From a virus: 27,745 nt of DNA. A program made the translations under genes and the position numbers. Shown in pieces: positions 16,290-23,571 of the stretch. Every line of letters begins with the position of its first letter. Position 1 is the first letter of the stretch. The DNA is taken from IMG/VR virus record IMGVR_UViG_3300037558_002783, positions 1-27,745 of that record, one strand, 5' to 3'. Under the pieces are notes generated by a model. It was not told the origin of the DNA. It was given only the letters and a program-made list of their open reading frames with translations, and did no database searches.

Positions 16290-17285
16290 CTACAGCTTCA
16301 CGGCCACTTCGAGACGGTGCATCCAGGCATCCTGCAGAATGACCGCGGCATGGCTTGCCTTCCAACCTGCGGATCCACGCTGACCGAGCGGGTCACCGCC
16401 GCGCGGCACATTCGGGTTCAGCACCATGGGGGCAACAGCGTTCTTGCCCTTGAACGGCACCACGGCGAACGCGTCACGCGCCAGATAGATGATCGGGTAG
16501 ACGTCGGCCTTGGTGCCGGTCGTACTGATCATCAGACCCTTGTCGCCACCGGCGTCGGCCCAGGGTGTGAAGACGGTCGACGCGACGTACCGCACATCTT
16601 CGACCTTGCCGATCTCGCCCTCGTAGACCGTTCCCATGGAGCCATAGTCCTCGACGGGCTTGAATCCGGTCATGGCGCGGATGTCGGATTCGCAGTCGGT
16701 GTGACACAGGGCCACAAAGCTCGGGGCCACGTTCACGGTCCCGTAGCTCGGCGTCGACCGGATCACGCTCGTGAACTGCCTGGCGTTCTGGCGCTTCAGG
16801 GCGCGGGTCACGCGACGCTGCAGATCCGTGGTGACAACCGTATTGACCGCGTTGCGCGCCGAGCCGTTGGCATAGCTCACGCCGGTGCCGGCCTTGATTA
16901 CGCCATAGCGCACGGTTTCCAGCATCTGCGCGGCCTGCTCGCCCAGGATCCCCATGGTTTCCATGAGCACGGGATCTTCATGATGATCCTGAATGATGTC
17001 CGTCAGCTCGACATAGTCGCCGTACTGCACCAGATTGACCGATACGTCAGTCTTGGTCAGCTTCTTTCCAGACGGCGTAACACCTTCCGTCAGCGCGTTC
17101 GGCGCAGCGTCCAGAGCGTTATAGCGCCGGAAGATCTGCGTCTTGCTGCTTTTCGACGGCAGCGGCTTGGCCTGGGCGAACTTCTCGATCGTGATGAGCG
17201 GCACGGAGCGCTTCAGCAATTCTTTGGCGGCGTAGCCGCCGGTACGGGGAGAAATATCCCCGTATGCGGTTCCATCGTAAGGCAT
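16290..17285 (-). CDS. Major capsid protein, N4-gp56 family
   Basis: 331 residues from an ATG with AAGGAG eight bases upstream. The start MPYDGTAYGDISPRTGGYAA, the helix and strand run FRRYNALDAAPNALTEGVTPSG, the VQYGDYVELTDIIQDHHEDP segment and EQAAQMLETVRYGVIKAGT are the hallmark N4-gp56 capsid pattern (HK97 fold, N-arm with G-x-x-x-P-SG...K, then VxQYGDYVExTD). Middle residues contain IRSTPSYGTVNVAPSFVALCH and the SDIRAMTGFKPVEDYGSM loop. Length is usual for the family. It follows the scaffold by 12 bases and precedes a strong terminator, as expected for the most abundant product of the operon. Confidence 0.92.
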   Translation of the reverse strand: MPYDGTAYGDISPRTGGYAAKELLKRSVPLITIEKFAQAKPLPSKSSKTQIFRRYNALDAAPNALTEGVTPSGKKLTKTDVSVNLVQYGDYVELTDIIQDHHEDPVLMETMGILGEQAAQMLETVRYGVIKAGTGVSYANGSARNAVNTVVTTDLQRRVTRALKRQNARQFTSVIRSTPSYGTVNVAPSFVALCHTDCESDIRAMTGFKPVEDYGSMGTVYEGEIGKVEDVRYVASTVFTPWADAGGDKGLMISTTGTKADVYPIIYLARDAFAVVPFKGKNAVAPMVLNPNVPRGGDPLGQRGSAGWKASHAAVILQDAWMHRLEVAVKL

Positions 17286-17297
17286 GGTGACAACTCC

Positions 17298-18236
17298 TTA
17301 TTCAGGCGCCTCGTCAAAGGCCGCGTCGAAGTCGTCCTTCGACGCCACTTTCCTCGATGGAGGCGGCCCTGATTTGCTCGGGACGGCAAGCGCATCGTCT
17401 GCGCTCGGGCCGGGCTTGCCGGAACCGCCCCCGTGTTTTGCAGCTTTGTACCGGTCCAGCAGGTCCACGACCTCGGCCGGCGTACCCTTTTCCATAACCC
17501 GGAAGGCTTTGGCGCCATCGGCGTAGGGCAGGCTCTCCGCCCAGGTCCGCACATCCTTCATGTATGCGTCGTACTCCTGACGACGCGCCGGGTCCGTGGT
17601 GATGTCCACCCAGTCCTGGTGCTTCACCGCGACGGCCGAATAGAACGCGTTGACTTGTGCATCACGTGCCGCTGACTGCGTGGTGGCCTCCACGCTGGCA
17701 ACCTTCTGGTGCACTTCGCGGCGCAGTCGGATCGTGTCCGCACGCTCCTCGGCATAATCAACACCGTACTCTTCCAGACCCTTGCGCAGCTTTTCGCCGT
17801 CCCTGGAGTCCTCCAGCACGATAGCCGCAAGCTGCGGGTCGCGCTTTTTCAGCTCGTCGATTTCGGTTTTCAGATCATCAGGCACATCGACAGGCTGATT
17901 CTCGACCTGCTTGTTGCCCTCTTCGAGCTTGGCCAGACGGCCTTCCAGTTCCTGATTTCTGCGCTGTTCAGCCTGGAGACGGCCAAACATGGAATCGTAA
18001 TGCGCCTTCGGCACGACATCCTCATGCTTGGCGGCGGGATCTCCCGCGGGATCTTCAACAACTGCGCCCCCGCCCTCCTGCGAGCCGGACTCATCCGGGG
18101 CACTGGGCTCGTCGCCGTCGTCATCACCGGAGGCGGACTCGGCCGGGGCTCCGGACGGCTGATCGTCATCTTCCGCAAATGCTACGGAAAACTCTTCGTC
18201 AGCCTGTTCTTCGTTCAATAAATTCTCGTCTGCCAT
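17298..18236 (-). CDS. Capsid scaffolding protein
   Basis: 312 residues starting MADENLLNEEQADEE from the ATG at 18236, chosen because GAGGAG lies six bases upstream; an ATG two codons earlier directly abuts that site and a more distant one has poor spacing. Residues 1-80 are strongly acidic and disordered (many Asp, Glu, Ser, Gly). Residues 90-135 and 150-190 form coiled coils (EQRRNQELEGRLAKLEEGNK). The Pro/Gly/Lys-rich end (PSKSGPPPSRKVASKDDF) closes in a short acidic helix, possibly the capsid-binding end. Position directly upstream of the capsid gene is standard for scaffolds. No protease motif was seen. Confidence 0.85.
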   Translation of the reverse strand: MADENLLNEEQADEEFSVAFAEDDDQPSGAPAESASGDDDGDEPSAPDESGSQEGGGAVVEDPAGDPAAKHEDVVPKAHYDSMFGRLQAEQRRNQELEGRLAKLEEGNKQVENQPVDVPDDLKTEIDELKKRDPQLAAIVLEDSRDGEKLRKGLEEYGVDYAEERADTIRLRREVHQKVASVEATTQSAARDAQVNAFYSAVAVKHQDWVDITTDPARRQEYDAYMKDVRTWAESLPYADGAKAFRVMEKGTPAEVVDLLDRYKAAKHGGGSGKPGPSADDALAVPSKSGPPPSRKVASKDDFDAAFDEAPE

Positions 18237-18277
18237 GATCATCTCCTCGCGGGCGGGCATTGCCGGGGCCGCTTGGT

Positions 18278-18472
18278 TTAGCGTTTTTGTCCGGTCAGAT
18301 CCTGCCGCAAGTTGCGAAGCGCCCGCACCCTGCCCTGAACGGACTGAAATTTGTCGCTGCCGACCGTTTCAAGCTCCTCCCTCGCCTCCGCCAAGCGAAG
18401 ATCCAGCACTGCAACGCAGGCTCTCCAGCCTGGGTCACCACAAAACGAACGGGCGTCGTCTACGACGCTCAC
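18278..18472 (-). CDS. Small helical protein coupled to portal, unknown function
   Basis: 64 residues from a GTG at 18472 that overlaps the portal stop (GTGA) and has AGGAGGTG seven bases upstream. The start MSVVDDARSFCGDPGWRACV holds two Cys residues, and the rest is one long amphipathic helix with basic end (LDLRLAEAREELETV, RVRALRNLRQDLTGQKR). The longer open frame of 124 codons lies mostly inside portal and is not native. Small genes at this position between portal and scaffold occur in related phages; the role is unknown, perhaps portal or scaffold assembly. Confidence 0.7.
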   Translation of the reverse strand: MSVVDDARSFCGDPGWRACVAVLDLRLAEAREELETVGSDKFQSVQGRVRALRNLRQDLTGQKR

Positions 18473-20436
18473 TGGGCCACCTCCTGCGGAGCAACAGCAC
18501 CACCCTGCGCAATCATCGGCGACACAGACTTGAGCACCTGCATGAACGCCTCCTGCGGCCCAATCCCCGCCTTTTCCGCATGCTCGATCAATGACTGGAG
18601 CAAGGCATCCGCCTGCGCCTTGGCCTGCATGGTTAACTGCTCCTGCTTCCAAGCCCGGAACGCCTCGTCAGAACGCACAATGTCCTCGGGCATCTCCGAG
18701 TCCCTGAACACATGCGACAACCACTTCTTGTCGTCTGTCATGCCTTCGAACCGCGGATTGCTCGTCACTCCCAGCAAAATTTGGTGCTGCTGGGCACGCA
18801 GCTCCTTGGCCACCAGGTTCGTCGACCCCATGGCGACCACGTTGTAATCGCCCTTAATGGTCACATCCGTGTTCCACTGCATATTCCAGTGATATAGCGC
18901 CGTGATGAACGGAATGGTCACGTCGTCATCAAAGGCCTTGACCAGGCTCTTGATCGCGATGTTCGCGGCGCCCATAAGCATGGACAAACCGCTCGCCGTC
19001 TTGCCAGCACCGCCGACGTTCTGATCACCGTACATGTACCGCGGCGTCGTCAGCTCGTCGGCAAACGCCTGGAACAGCTCCAGAATGGTAATCAGATCCT
19101 TCGAATTGCTATTCAGGTTCCAGCTTTTCATCAGCTGGTCCATGTCCGCGGCCTCGTCGAACAGAAAAACCTTCCAGGGATGCAGCTTCTCCGGATCCTG
19201 GCCCTCGGCCAGGGCGCGCACGTTGAGGCCAATTATCGGGCCGGAGGATAGGGCCGCATTGTCAACGAGCATACGCACGCTGGCGTTGATGCCAGCCTGG
19301 CAGTCGTCCATCAGCTTCGGCGCGCCCTCGCCGAAGAATGAGCTCTCGTCTTTGGAAAAATGGAAAAAATAGAAGGGAAAATCGACGCCTTGCATGGGGT
19401 TGAGCACGGCTTTGATAACCCGATTGCCAAGAATCCAGACGTTTGACGAAAAAACGTGGTCAGCCTGTTCTTCGTCAACCTCGATCCCGGAGGCAATCAA
19501 CTGCCGCCCAGTCAGGTATCCCCAGCGCTCCAGCACGCGGTATCTGCCCTTGAGGTCCGGCGCTGTCTGATCCTCGGACAACTGGCGCACGGCCAGCTCG
19601 TACTGCCGGCGCTCCGCATCGCCCTCGGGCTTTTCGCGCATATACGCGCGAATGACCTCGCCCCGAAACTTCGGAAACCGCACGAGATCCTGCAGATCCT
19701 TGTCGGTCATCAGGTGCTCTTGCCAGACATAGCGGACTTCCTGCTTGTTCGTCGCCGCCAGGTCAGGAAAAATACTCCAGATCGGAACGAACTCGAAAAA
19801 CGGCCAGACCCCGTCATCAATCTGCTGCAGGGCCCATTCACCATTTTTAGCCGCGTATCCCATCCTGGTACGCTTTTCGAGCAGCGGCCCCTTCAAGACG
19901 CCCGTCCCGTAGCGCACGGCATGAGAAATCACCGCGTCACAGACCTTGCGATACGACTGCCGCTTCGGCGTCTCAGCCAACTGATCGCGCATGGTTCTGG
20001 CCATACCCCGGCACGTTTCCTCCGCGATGTCGCGACGGAACGCCTCCTCGTCGAGCTCATCGGGATTGCCACCGTTCTGGACATAGACCGCCAGCCCGGC
20101 CTTGACGGCCTCTTCGCGCACATTGGGCACCGGCGTCGGGTCAATCCCCCAGTTTGACGACCCGTTTGCCGGGAACAGCAGGTCCATGAGCCTGGCCTGA
20201 ATTGCGTCGCACTTGACCTTGGTCATGCGCAGAAAAATCTTGGACCGCTGCCCGTCCTTGGTGTCATGCGCGGCCATCTTGGCCATAACGTCCGGAGGGT
20301 AGACACCTTTGTACTGCCGCAGCGCGTCGACCCATGCGTCCTCGTACTGCCTGCGCAGCGCGACAACCTCATCGAATTCGATGCGCAGCGCCCTTCCCAG
20401 GTCGTCAATCCGTGTCGTTCCGCTCTCGTCAGTCAT
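18469..20436 (-). CDS. Portal protein (head-to-tail connector)
   Basis: 655 residues from the ATG at 20436 with GGAGGAA seven bases upstream. The N-terminal helix (FDEVVALRRQYEDAWVDAL, then KGVYPPDVMAKM) and the segment RSKIFLRMTKVKCDAIQARL, then MDLLFPANGSSNWGIDPTPV, are typical for the long podophage portal family. The core contains YGTGVLKGPLLEKRTRMGYA, AATNKQEVRYVWQEHLMT, and FPFYFFHFSKDESSFFGEGAP, and the C-terminal third (crown/barrel) is helical and Gln-rich. It would form the dodecameric ring at the packaging vertex. Its start overlaps the stop of a hidden 38-codon ORF (ATGA), and it is coupled to the small gene behind it. Confidence 0.9.
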   Translation of the reverse strand: MTDESGTTRIDDLGRALRIEFDEVVALRRQYEDAWVDALRQYKGVYPPDVMAKMAAHDTKDGQRSKIFLRMTKVKCDAIQARLMDLLFPANGSSNWGIDPTPVPNVREEAVKAGLAVYVQNGGNPDELDEEAFRRDIAEETCRGMARTMRDQLAETPKRQSYRKVCDAVISHAVRYGTGVLKGPLLEKRTRMGYAAKNGEWALQQIDDGVWPFFEFVPIWSIFPDLAATNKQEVRYVWQEHLMTDKDLQDLVRFPKFRGEVIRAYMREKPEGDAERRQYELAVRQLSEDQTAPDLKGRYRVLERWGYLTGRQLIASGIEVDEEQADHVFSSNVWILGNRVIKAVLNPMQGVDFPFYFFHFSKDESSFFGEGAPKLMDDCQAGINASVRMLVDNAALSSGPIIGLNVRALAEGQDPEKLHPWKVFLFDEAADMDQLMKSWNLNSNSKDLITILELFQAFADELTTPRYMYGDQNVGGAGKTASGLSMLMGAANIAIKSLVKAFDDDVTIPFITALYHWNMQWNTDVTIKGDYNVVAMGSTNLVAKELRAQQHQILLGVTSNPRFEGMTDDKKWLSHVFRDSEMPEDIVRSDEAFRAWKQEQLTMQAKAQADALLQSLIEHAEKAGIGPQEAFMQVLKSVSPMIAQGGAVAPQEVAQ

Positions 20437-20549
20437 CGCCTATTCCTCCGCCCGCAGGTGCGCTTCTCTTTGATTGCCATGGCCTGCCGCCGCTGCGGGC
20501 TATACTGTCGCCACTTCGCCGCCATTCGTTTATGCCGCCTGTGATTCAT
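20433..20549 (-). CDS. Hidden small basic ORF just upstream of portal
   Basis: 38 residues starting MNHRRHKRMAAKWRQYS from an ATG with a run of seven G residues immediately upstream, ending in a TGA that overlaps the portal start (ATGA). The product is strongly basic, with about a third Arg, Lys and His, and ends RTCGRRNRR; a single Cys argues against a zinc finger. The ATGA junction with the portal gene is the same coupling used across the operon and is the main support. The Shine-Dalgarno spacing is short, which lowers confidence. It may be a leader peptide for portal translation or a small nucleic-acid-binding protein. Confidence 0.5.
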   Translation of the reverse strand: MNHRRHKRMAAKWRQYSPQRRQAMAIKEKRTCGRRNRR

Positions 20550-20564
20550 CCCCCCCCTGAAATC

Positions 20565-20588
20565 GCCGGGGCGTTACCCCGCCCCGGC
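20565..20588 (-). other. Perfect GC hairpin upstream of portal
   Basis: A 9-bp inverted repeat (GCCGGGGCG with CGCCCCGGC) with a six-base loop lies 16 bases before the hidden 38-codon ORF. It has no T tract, so it is not a classic terminator; it may protect the processed 5' end of the head mRNA or slow ribosome access. Confidence 0.5.
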
Positions 20589-20620
20589 TTGTCGGGTATG
20601 TCCCGCCGCACGCCCGGCGG

Positions 20621-20677
20621 TAAAAATTTGCCCTGCGCCCGGTTCTATTTCTGGACCACCCCCGCTCGGGCGCAGGG
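20621..20677 (-). terminator. Candidate terminator behind the lysis cassette
   Basis: An 11-bp perfect inverted repeat (CCCTGCGCCCG at one side, CGGGCGCAGGG at the other) encloses 25 bases, and the minus strand continues CAAATTTTTACC. The loop is long and the T run is only five, starting four bases after the stem, so efficiency is doubtful. It lies in the only gap of the region, between the 50-residue lysis peptide and the head genes. The 264-base gap holds no gene other than the 38-codon ORF. Confidence 0.55.
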
Positions 20678-20700
20678 GATCGGGTTCAAAACACCAAAAT

Positions 20701-20853
20701 TCAGCTACCCAGAAGCAGCAACCGGCCAACGTGCGGGCCAATGCAATCCAGCACCTCGGCCAGAGGCGTACCCGTCGCCATGGCAACGCACAGCAAGAGC
20801 GTGATGCAGCCTGCGACAACACACAGTAGAATCAGTCTCGACCTGGTCAGCAC
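20701..20853 (-). CDS. 50-residue single-span membrane peptide in the lysis cassette
   Basis: Starts at a GTG at 20853 that overlaps the upstream stop by seven bases, with GGAGGTG five bases before it, an unusually good site. The product begins MLTRSRLILLCVVAGC, then ITLLLCVAMATG, giving a basic N-terminus and one hydrophobic span at residues 7-27, followed by a short tail ending HVGRLLLLGS. VAGC at residues 13-16 also fits a lipobox, so it could be a short lipoprotein instead of a membrane peptide, but the hydrophobic run continues past the Cys. It is a candidate small holin, antiholin or outer-spanin-like component; the role is inferred from its place behind the endolysin. Confidence 0.6.
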   Translation of the reverse strand: MLTRSRLILLCVVAGCITLLLCVAMATGTPLAEVLDCIGPHVGRLLLLGS

Positions 20854-21335
20854 GTCGCCACCTCCTCGCCGCCGACAAGCGGCAGGGCCTCGATCGCCGC
20901 CGCAACCTGGCACACATCGACCCACTTGACGACCTTCGCATACAGGTCGGCAATCGCATGCCTGGTTTCGCGCAGGATGATAGACCACCCCGACAAAGCG
21001 TCGATCGCACGGTGCAGGTTCTGGTCAAAATTGATGTCGACCTCGTACTCGGCCGCGTCCAGCCACACATCGGCCTCCTCCGGAGTCATCTGCCCCGACT
21101 CGACCTTGCGCATCGCGGCCAGCCAGATCAGATTCGTCTCGACGTCGTGCACGTGGCAGACCATGCCGATCCAGACGCCCAGGATGCTGTCCGGAACCAT
21201 GATCCGCTCCCACCCGGCACGACCACACCCATTCCCAGCGGCCTCGATTGCCGCCTCCGTCATGGCCGCAACCTGCAGGGACACGACGAGCGTCACGCCC
21301 CAGCCTGGGAAGTGTTTGCGGCACATGGCGCTCAC
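20847..21335 (-). CDS. Lysis-cassette protein with phospholipase-A2-like CG...C..HD signature
   Basis: 162 residues from a GTG at 21335 that overlaps the lipoprotein stop (GTGA); an ATG three codons in is an alternative. Residues 34-42 (GNGCGRAGW) and 57-65 (GMVCHVHDV) carry C37-G38-x-x-G and C60-x-x-H63-D64. Phospholipase A2 enzymes have a calcium loop with CGxG followed by CCxxHD holding the catalytic His and calcium-binding Asp. The spacing here is longer, the second Cys of CCxxHD is absent, and VPDSILGVWI between them resembles the IPDxxxG.xI..AC.xHD motif I recall in uncharacterised phage proteins. Helices follow (EEADVWLDAAEYEVD, LHRAIDALSGW). No signal peptide. Enzyme activity is a hypothesis; unknown function is the safe label. 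Confidence 0.6.
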   Translation of the reverse strand: MSAMCRKHFPGWGVTLVVSLQVAAMTEAAIEAAGNGCGRAGWERIMVPDSILGVWIGMVCHVHDVETNLIWLAAMRKVESGQMTPEEADVWLDAAEYEVDINFDQNLHRAIDALSGWSIILRETRHAIADLYAKVVKWVDVCQVAAAIEALPLVGGEEVATC

Positions 21336-21676
21336 GGCGCTACCATCCCCGCGGCCGCGGCCGCGCCGGCTGGATTTGCCGTCAAGAATGGAACCAACGC
21401 TTTGAACACGGTTTCCGTCAGCGCCATAGCCCGGGCCGCATCAGTCTGCTCCGATCCGATCGTGACCGTACGATTCCCGTCGGTCGCCTGAACATCCTGC
21501 AGCGTAGGCCCGTACACGAATGTCGTCGTGGAAAATTCAACGGACGAGGCCATGGTCCCGTCGCTCCTGTATTCTGCCGCCTGGTATGTCTTACCGGCAC
21601 AACCCTGCAGAAGCAGCGTCGACACAACGAGCAGAACCAGAAGAGCGCCAGACACGACCGCAAGACACTTGAGCAT
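21332..21676 (-). CDS. Lysis-cassette lipoprotein, possible outer-membrane component
   Basis: 114 residues from the ATG at 21676, overlapping the endolysin stop (TGATG), with GGAGG seven bases upstream; an adjacent GTG one codon earlier is possible. MLKCLAVVSGALLVLLVVST is a signal sequence, followed by LLLQGC with C26 as the lipidation site (LxGC; Gln at -2 is slightly unusual). The mature part is short: a Tyr/Ala-rich start, strands (MASSVEFSTTTFVYG, NRTVTIGSEQ), then a helix AARAMALTETVFKALVPFL and an Ala-rich end. It is not proline-rich, so it is not a classical Rz1, but a lipoprotein directly after the endolysin may help disrupt the outer membrane. No Rz partner was found in another frame. 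Confidence 0.7.
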   Translation of the reverse strand: MLKCLAVVSGALLVLLVVSTLLLQGCAGKTYQAAEYRSDGTMASSVEFSTTTFVYGPTLQDVQATDGNRTVTIGSEQTDAARAMALTETVFKALVPFLTANPAGAAAAAGMVAP

Positions 21677-22224
21677 CACAATGCCTCCATGAGCAGAAAC
21701 ACCCGGTTAATCCAGCCATCGAGCGCCCAGCGCATCTCTGACCCGGAGCGCGCCCGGAGTCCGTATTCCACAAGCCGGTAGGCGCACAGGCAGTACGCCA
21801 GCGCGGACGGATCCACCGTCTTGAGCGCCGCCCGCGTCTGCGGACCGAACACGCCGTCAACGACGACATACCCGGAGCCGGCAAGGCGGTTCATGGCGTG
21901 CTGCAGCAGCTCCACAGCGCCCATGACCGCATCACCCTTGCGTCCGGCGCCCATGTTCACGAGCGCGTCGCAGAACGCTTCCCGCAAGCGCGGGGGCATG
22001 ATATTCCAGTAAAATTTCAGGAGACGCCGATAAAAATCGCGCACAGCGGCGTCATACTCCGGGCCGGACACAACGCCTCGGTCCACGAGCGCCCAGCCAT
22101 GCCAACCGGGATTCCAGCGCCTGGAAATCCCGGACGCCGTCTGCAGACCAGGATCCCGCGGATCCTGATGCACGACATGACGCTCACGCGCCAATTCGAA
22201 ATCTATGAATTCTTCGAAGTTCAT
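21676..22224 (-). CDS. Endolysin, GH108-type N-acetylmuramidase with C-terminal peptidoglycan-binding region
   Basis: 182 residues from the ATG at 22224, overlapping the upstream stop (ATGA), with CTGGAG before it. Residues 14-34 (ERHVVHQDPRDPG, then QTASGIS) align with the GH108 active-site pattern EGG....P.D.GG.T..GIS: the catalytic Glu would be E14, but the GG pair is RH and one residue is inserted. FYRRLLKFYWNIM and LREAFCDALVNMGAGRK follow the usual ..yr..yw......l.....d..vN.G order. Residues 105-180 hold DGVFGPQTRAAL and a final DGWINRV, matching the PG_binding_3 end of the family. There is no signal peptide, so export needs a holin. The changed active-site pair makes activity worth testing. 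Confidence 0.85.
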   Translation of the reverse strand: MNFEEFIDFELARERHVVHQDPRDPGLQTASGISRRWNPGWHGWALVDRGVVSGPEYDAAVRDFYRRLLKFYWNIMPPRLREAFCDALVNMGAGRKGDAVMGAVELLQHAMNRLAGSGYVVVDGVFGPQTRAALKTVDPSALAYCLCAYRLVEYGLRARSGSEMRWALDGWINRVFLLMEAL

Positions 22225-22913
22225 ACGCGCTCCAGGCGCGCGTCGTCGCCAACGCACGCCACGTGCCCAGCCAGACAGAACAGCGCCGCAACCCGCTCGG
22301 TCGCCACCCGCAAACGCTCCAGCTCCGCATCAGTCAGCGCCCTGGCCTCGCGCACATAATCGACACCGAGATAGCCGATCGGCAGACCGCCATCGCTCAT
22401 CAGACCGAAGCAGTAGCAACTCTTGATGCATTGAGCCCTGAGCGTCTCGTATGTGCTGGAATCATGTTCCTTGAAGCAGGCGGCAACGTCCGGACAGACA
22501 ACGCCGGCGCCAGTCAGGATCAGGCGGGAAAAGGCATGAAATAGGGTCACGGGCATATTCTGCAGCCAACGCTGATTTGGCTGAACACCACGCCCCACGA
22601 CCTCGTGTGTGCATGATACCTTGGCGAAGTCGAGTCCGATCAGGTTCTTTCCGCCGTTGTGATAGGAGAACACGTACACGCGGCATGCCTCGAAATCCTC
22701 GCGAACCTGATGCAGTACCGACATGATTTTGGCGTCGAGCTCCATTGTGGAGATGACACTCTCCGGGAACTGCGGCACCTTGGCGTTATCCTTGGCGAGC
22801 CCCAGAACAACGCCGAAAACCTCATTCAAAAGGCGCTTCAACCAGATTGCGAGGCAGATCAGCCCAATAACCGCAATCCCATTGTTCATCACCAGCTTCA
22901 CCAGTTCGCCCAT
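22221..22913 (-). CDS. Membrane-anchored GAF-like protein, candidate holin or lysis regulator
   Basis: 230 residues starting MGELVKLVMNNG from the ATG at 22913, with AGGGA upstream; the open frame extends further but that part is Pro/Arg-rich leader. Residues 11-28 form one membrane helix (GIAVIGLICLAIWL), residues 30-65 a short linker with helix, and residues 65-215 a GAF-like domain: ACRVYVFSYHNGGKN, IGLDFAKVSCTHEV, a middle helix, CYCFGLMSDGGLPIGYLGVD and a last helix. The SYHNGG...G..F...S..HE core is a phage-type GAF signature as I recall it. It is first in the lysis cassette, where a holin is expected. A sensory domain on a membrane anchor could set lysis timing; that is inference. Confidence 0.65.
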   Translation of the reverse strand: MGELVKLVMNNGIAVIGLICLAIWLKRLLNEVFGVVLGLAKDNAKVPQFPESVISTMELDAKIMSVLHQVREDFEACRVYVFSYHNGGKNLIGLDFAKVSCTHEVVGRGVQPNQRWLQNMPVTLFHAFSRLILTGAGVVCPDVAACFKEHDSSTYETLRAQCIKSCYCFGLMSDGGLPIGYLGVDYVREARALTDAELERLRVATERVAALFCLAGHVACVGDDARLERV

Positions 22914-23096
22914 ATCCGTCCCTGAAGTGTGGAGGAATGGCCGGGGCGGGGAGAGAGAGCCACCCCGGCCAGTCTCCGGTTCTCGAATCGCGCCGCTCCT
23001 GTAAGCAGCCACAGCCATAACACATTTTCCGGTCGAGATTACGGAAGGACAAACGCATACCTCTTTCCGGGACACACAGGGAGGCGCAGGGACGGC
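22914..23096 (-). promoter_or_regulatory. Leader region of the lysis cassette
   Basis: About 180 bases between a strong terminator and the first lysis gene hold no supported gene. A perfect 9-bp inverted repeat at 22938-22946 and 22963-22971 (TGGCCGGGG with CCCCGGCCA) lies 25 bases upstream of the ATG at 22913 and 14 bases upstream of its binding site; it has no T tract. A transcription start is expected here, because the terminator lies just upstream, but no convincing -35/-10 pair was found. Confidence 0.45.
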
Positions 23097-23133
23097 AAAA
23101 AAAAAACGCCGGGACATTTGCAGTCACCGGCGT
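23097..23133 (-). terminator. Strong intrinsic terminator before the lysis cassette
   Basis: On the minus strand a 7-bp stem ACGCCGG and CCGGCGT encloses a 14-base loop and runs into about ten consecutive T residues. It lies 22 bases after the stop of the 138-residue gene and ahead of the lysis leader. It would separate expression of packaging genes from lysis and head genes. Confidence 0.9.
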
Positions 23134-23154
23134 CGTACTTGACACACTGAAAAA

Positions 23155-23571
23155 TCAGCTGGCCATGTGCACCTCGTCGCACAACACGTCCACAACTCCA
23201 CGCTGAAACGTCAGGACAAAAACTCTCCAGCGCCCGTCGTGACCAATAAACGGCGGCGTCGTGACAAAGCACTTCTCACATACCAGGCCGCCATCACCAT
23301 CCGGCACGCGCACCCGCACCCTGTCGCCCTTTTCAACCCCAGGCCGCGGGCCTATCTCCGGGGCAAACCCAACACTCCGTGCAGCAAACTCCAGCGCACC
23401 GGCCGGCGAAAAAAACACGTACTTTTCGTCCGCACGAACCCACTCCCTCCCGATCTTCATGCGATACACGCCGTCAGGCCCGCCAAAATGCCTGGCGTCA
23501 TACAGCCTGATTTTCACCACGCCATTTGCGGAATTTTTGACGCTTATCCGAATATCAGGACTCGGCTTCAT
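23155..23571 (-). CDS. Beta-rich protein of unknown function
   Basis: 138 residues from an ATG with GGAGGGG upstream that overlaps the end of the preceding gene by 17 bases. The protein is strand-rich: IRISVKNSANGVVKIRLYDA, VEKGDRVRVRVPDGDGGLVC, HDGRWRVFVLTFQRGVVDVL. GDRVRVRVPDGDGG reads like an SH3/KOW-like barrel strand pair. Two Cys residues (VCEKCF) form a single CxxC. No membrane or signal sequence. It ends the block of three unrecognised genes and is followed by the strong terminator. Function unknown. Confidence 0.6.
   Translation of the reverse strand: MKPSPDIRISVKNSANGVVKIRLYDARHFGGPDGVYRMKIGREWVRADEKYVFFSPAGALEFAARSVGFAPEIGPRPGVEKGDRVRVRVPDGDGGLVCEKCFVTTPPFIGHDGRWRVFVLTFQRGVVDVLCDEVHMAS

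Noticed and set aside
15099-17372. 757-codon plus-strand open frame across adaptor and capsid genes
   Set aside because: It spans several gene boundaries and a terminator on the other strand and is His/Arg/Gly-rich without any domain pattern.
21332-21676. Classical Rz1 outer spanin
   Set aside because: The mature lipoprotein is not proline-rich and no embedded or overlapping Rz-like coiled-coil membrane protein was found, so only a general lysis lipoprotein is called.
22914-23117. N-terminal extension of the GAF-like protein to 298 residues
   Set aside because: The extra part is Pro/Arg/Cys-rich, non-native in look, and the ATG at 22913 has the proper AGGGA site directly before the membrane helix.
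23139-23170. TTGACA on the plus strand as a -35 promoter element
   Set aside because: No acceptable -10 box at 16-18 bases and no plus-strand gene behind it.
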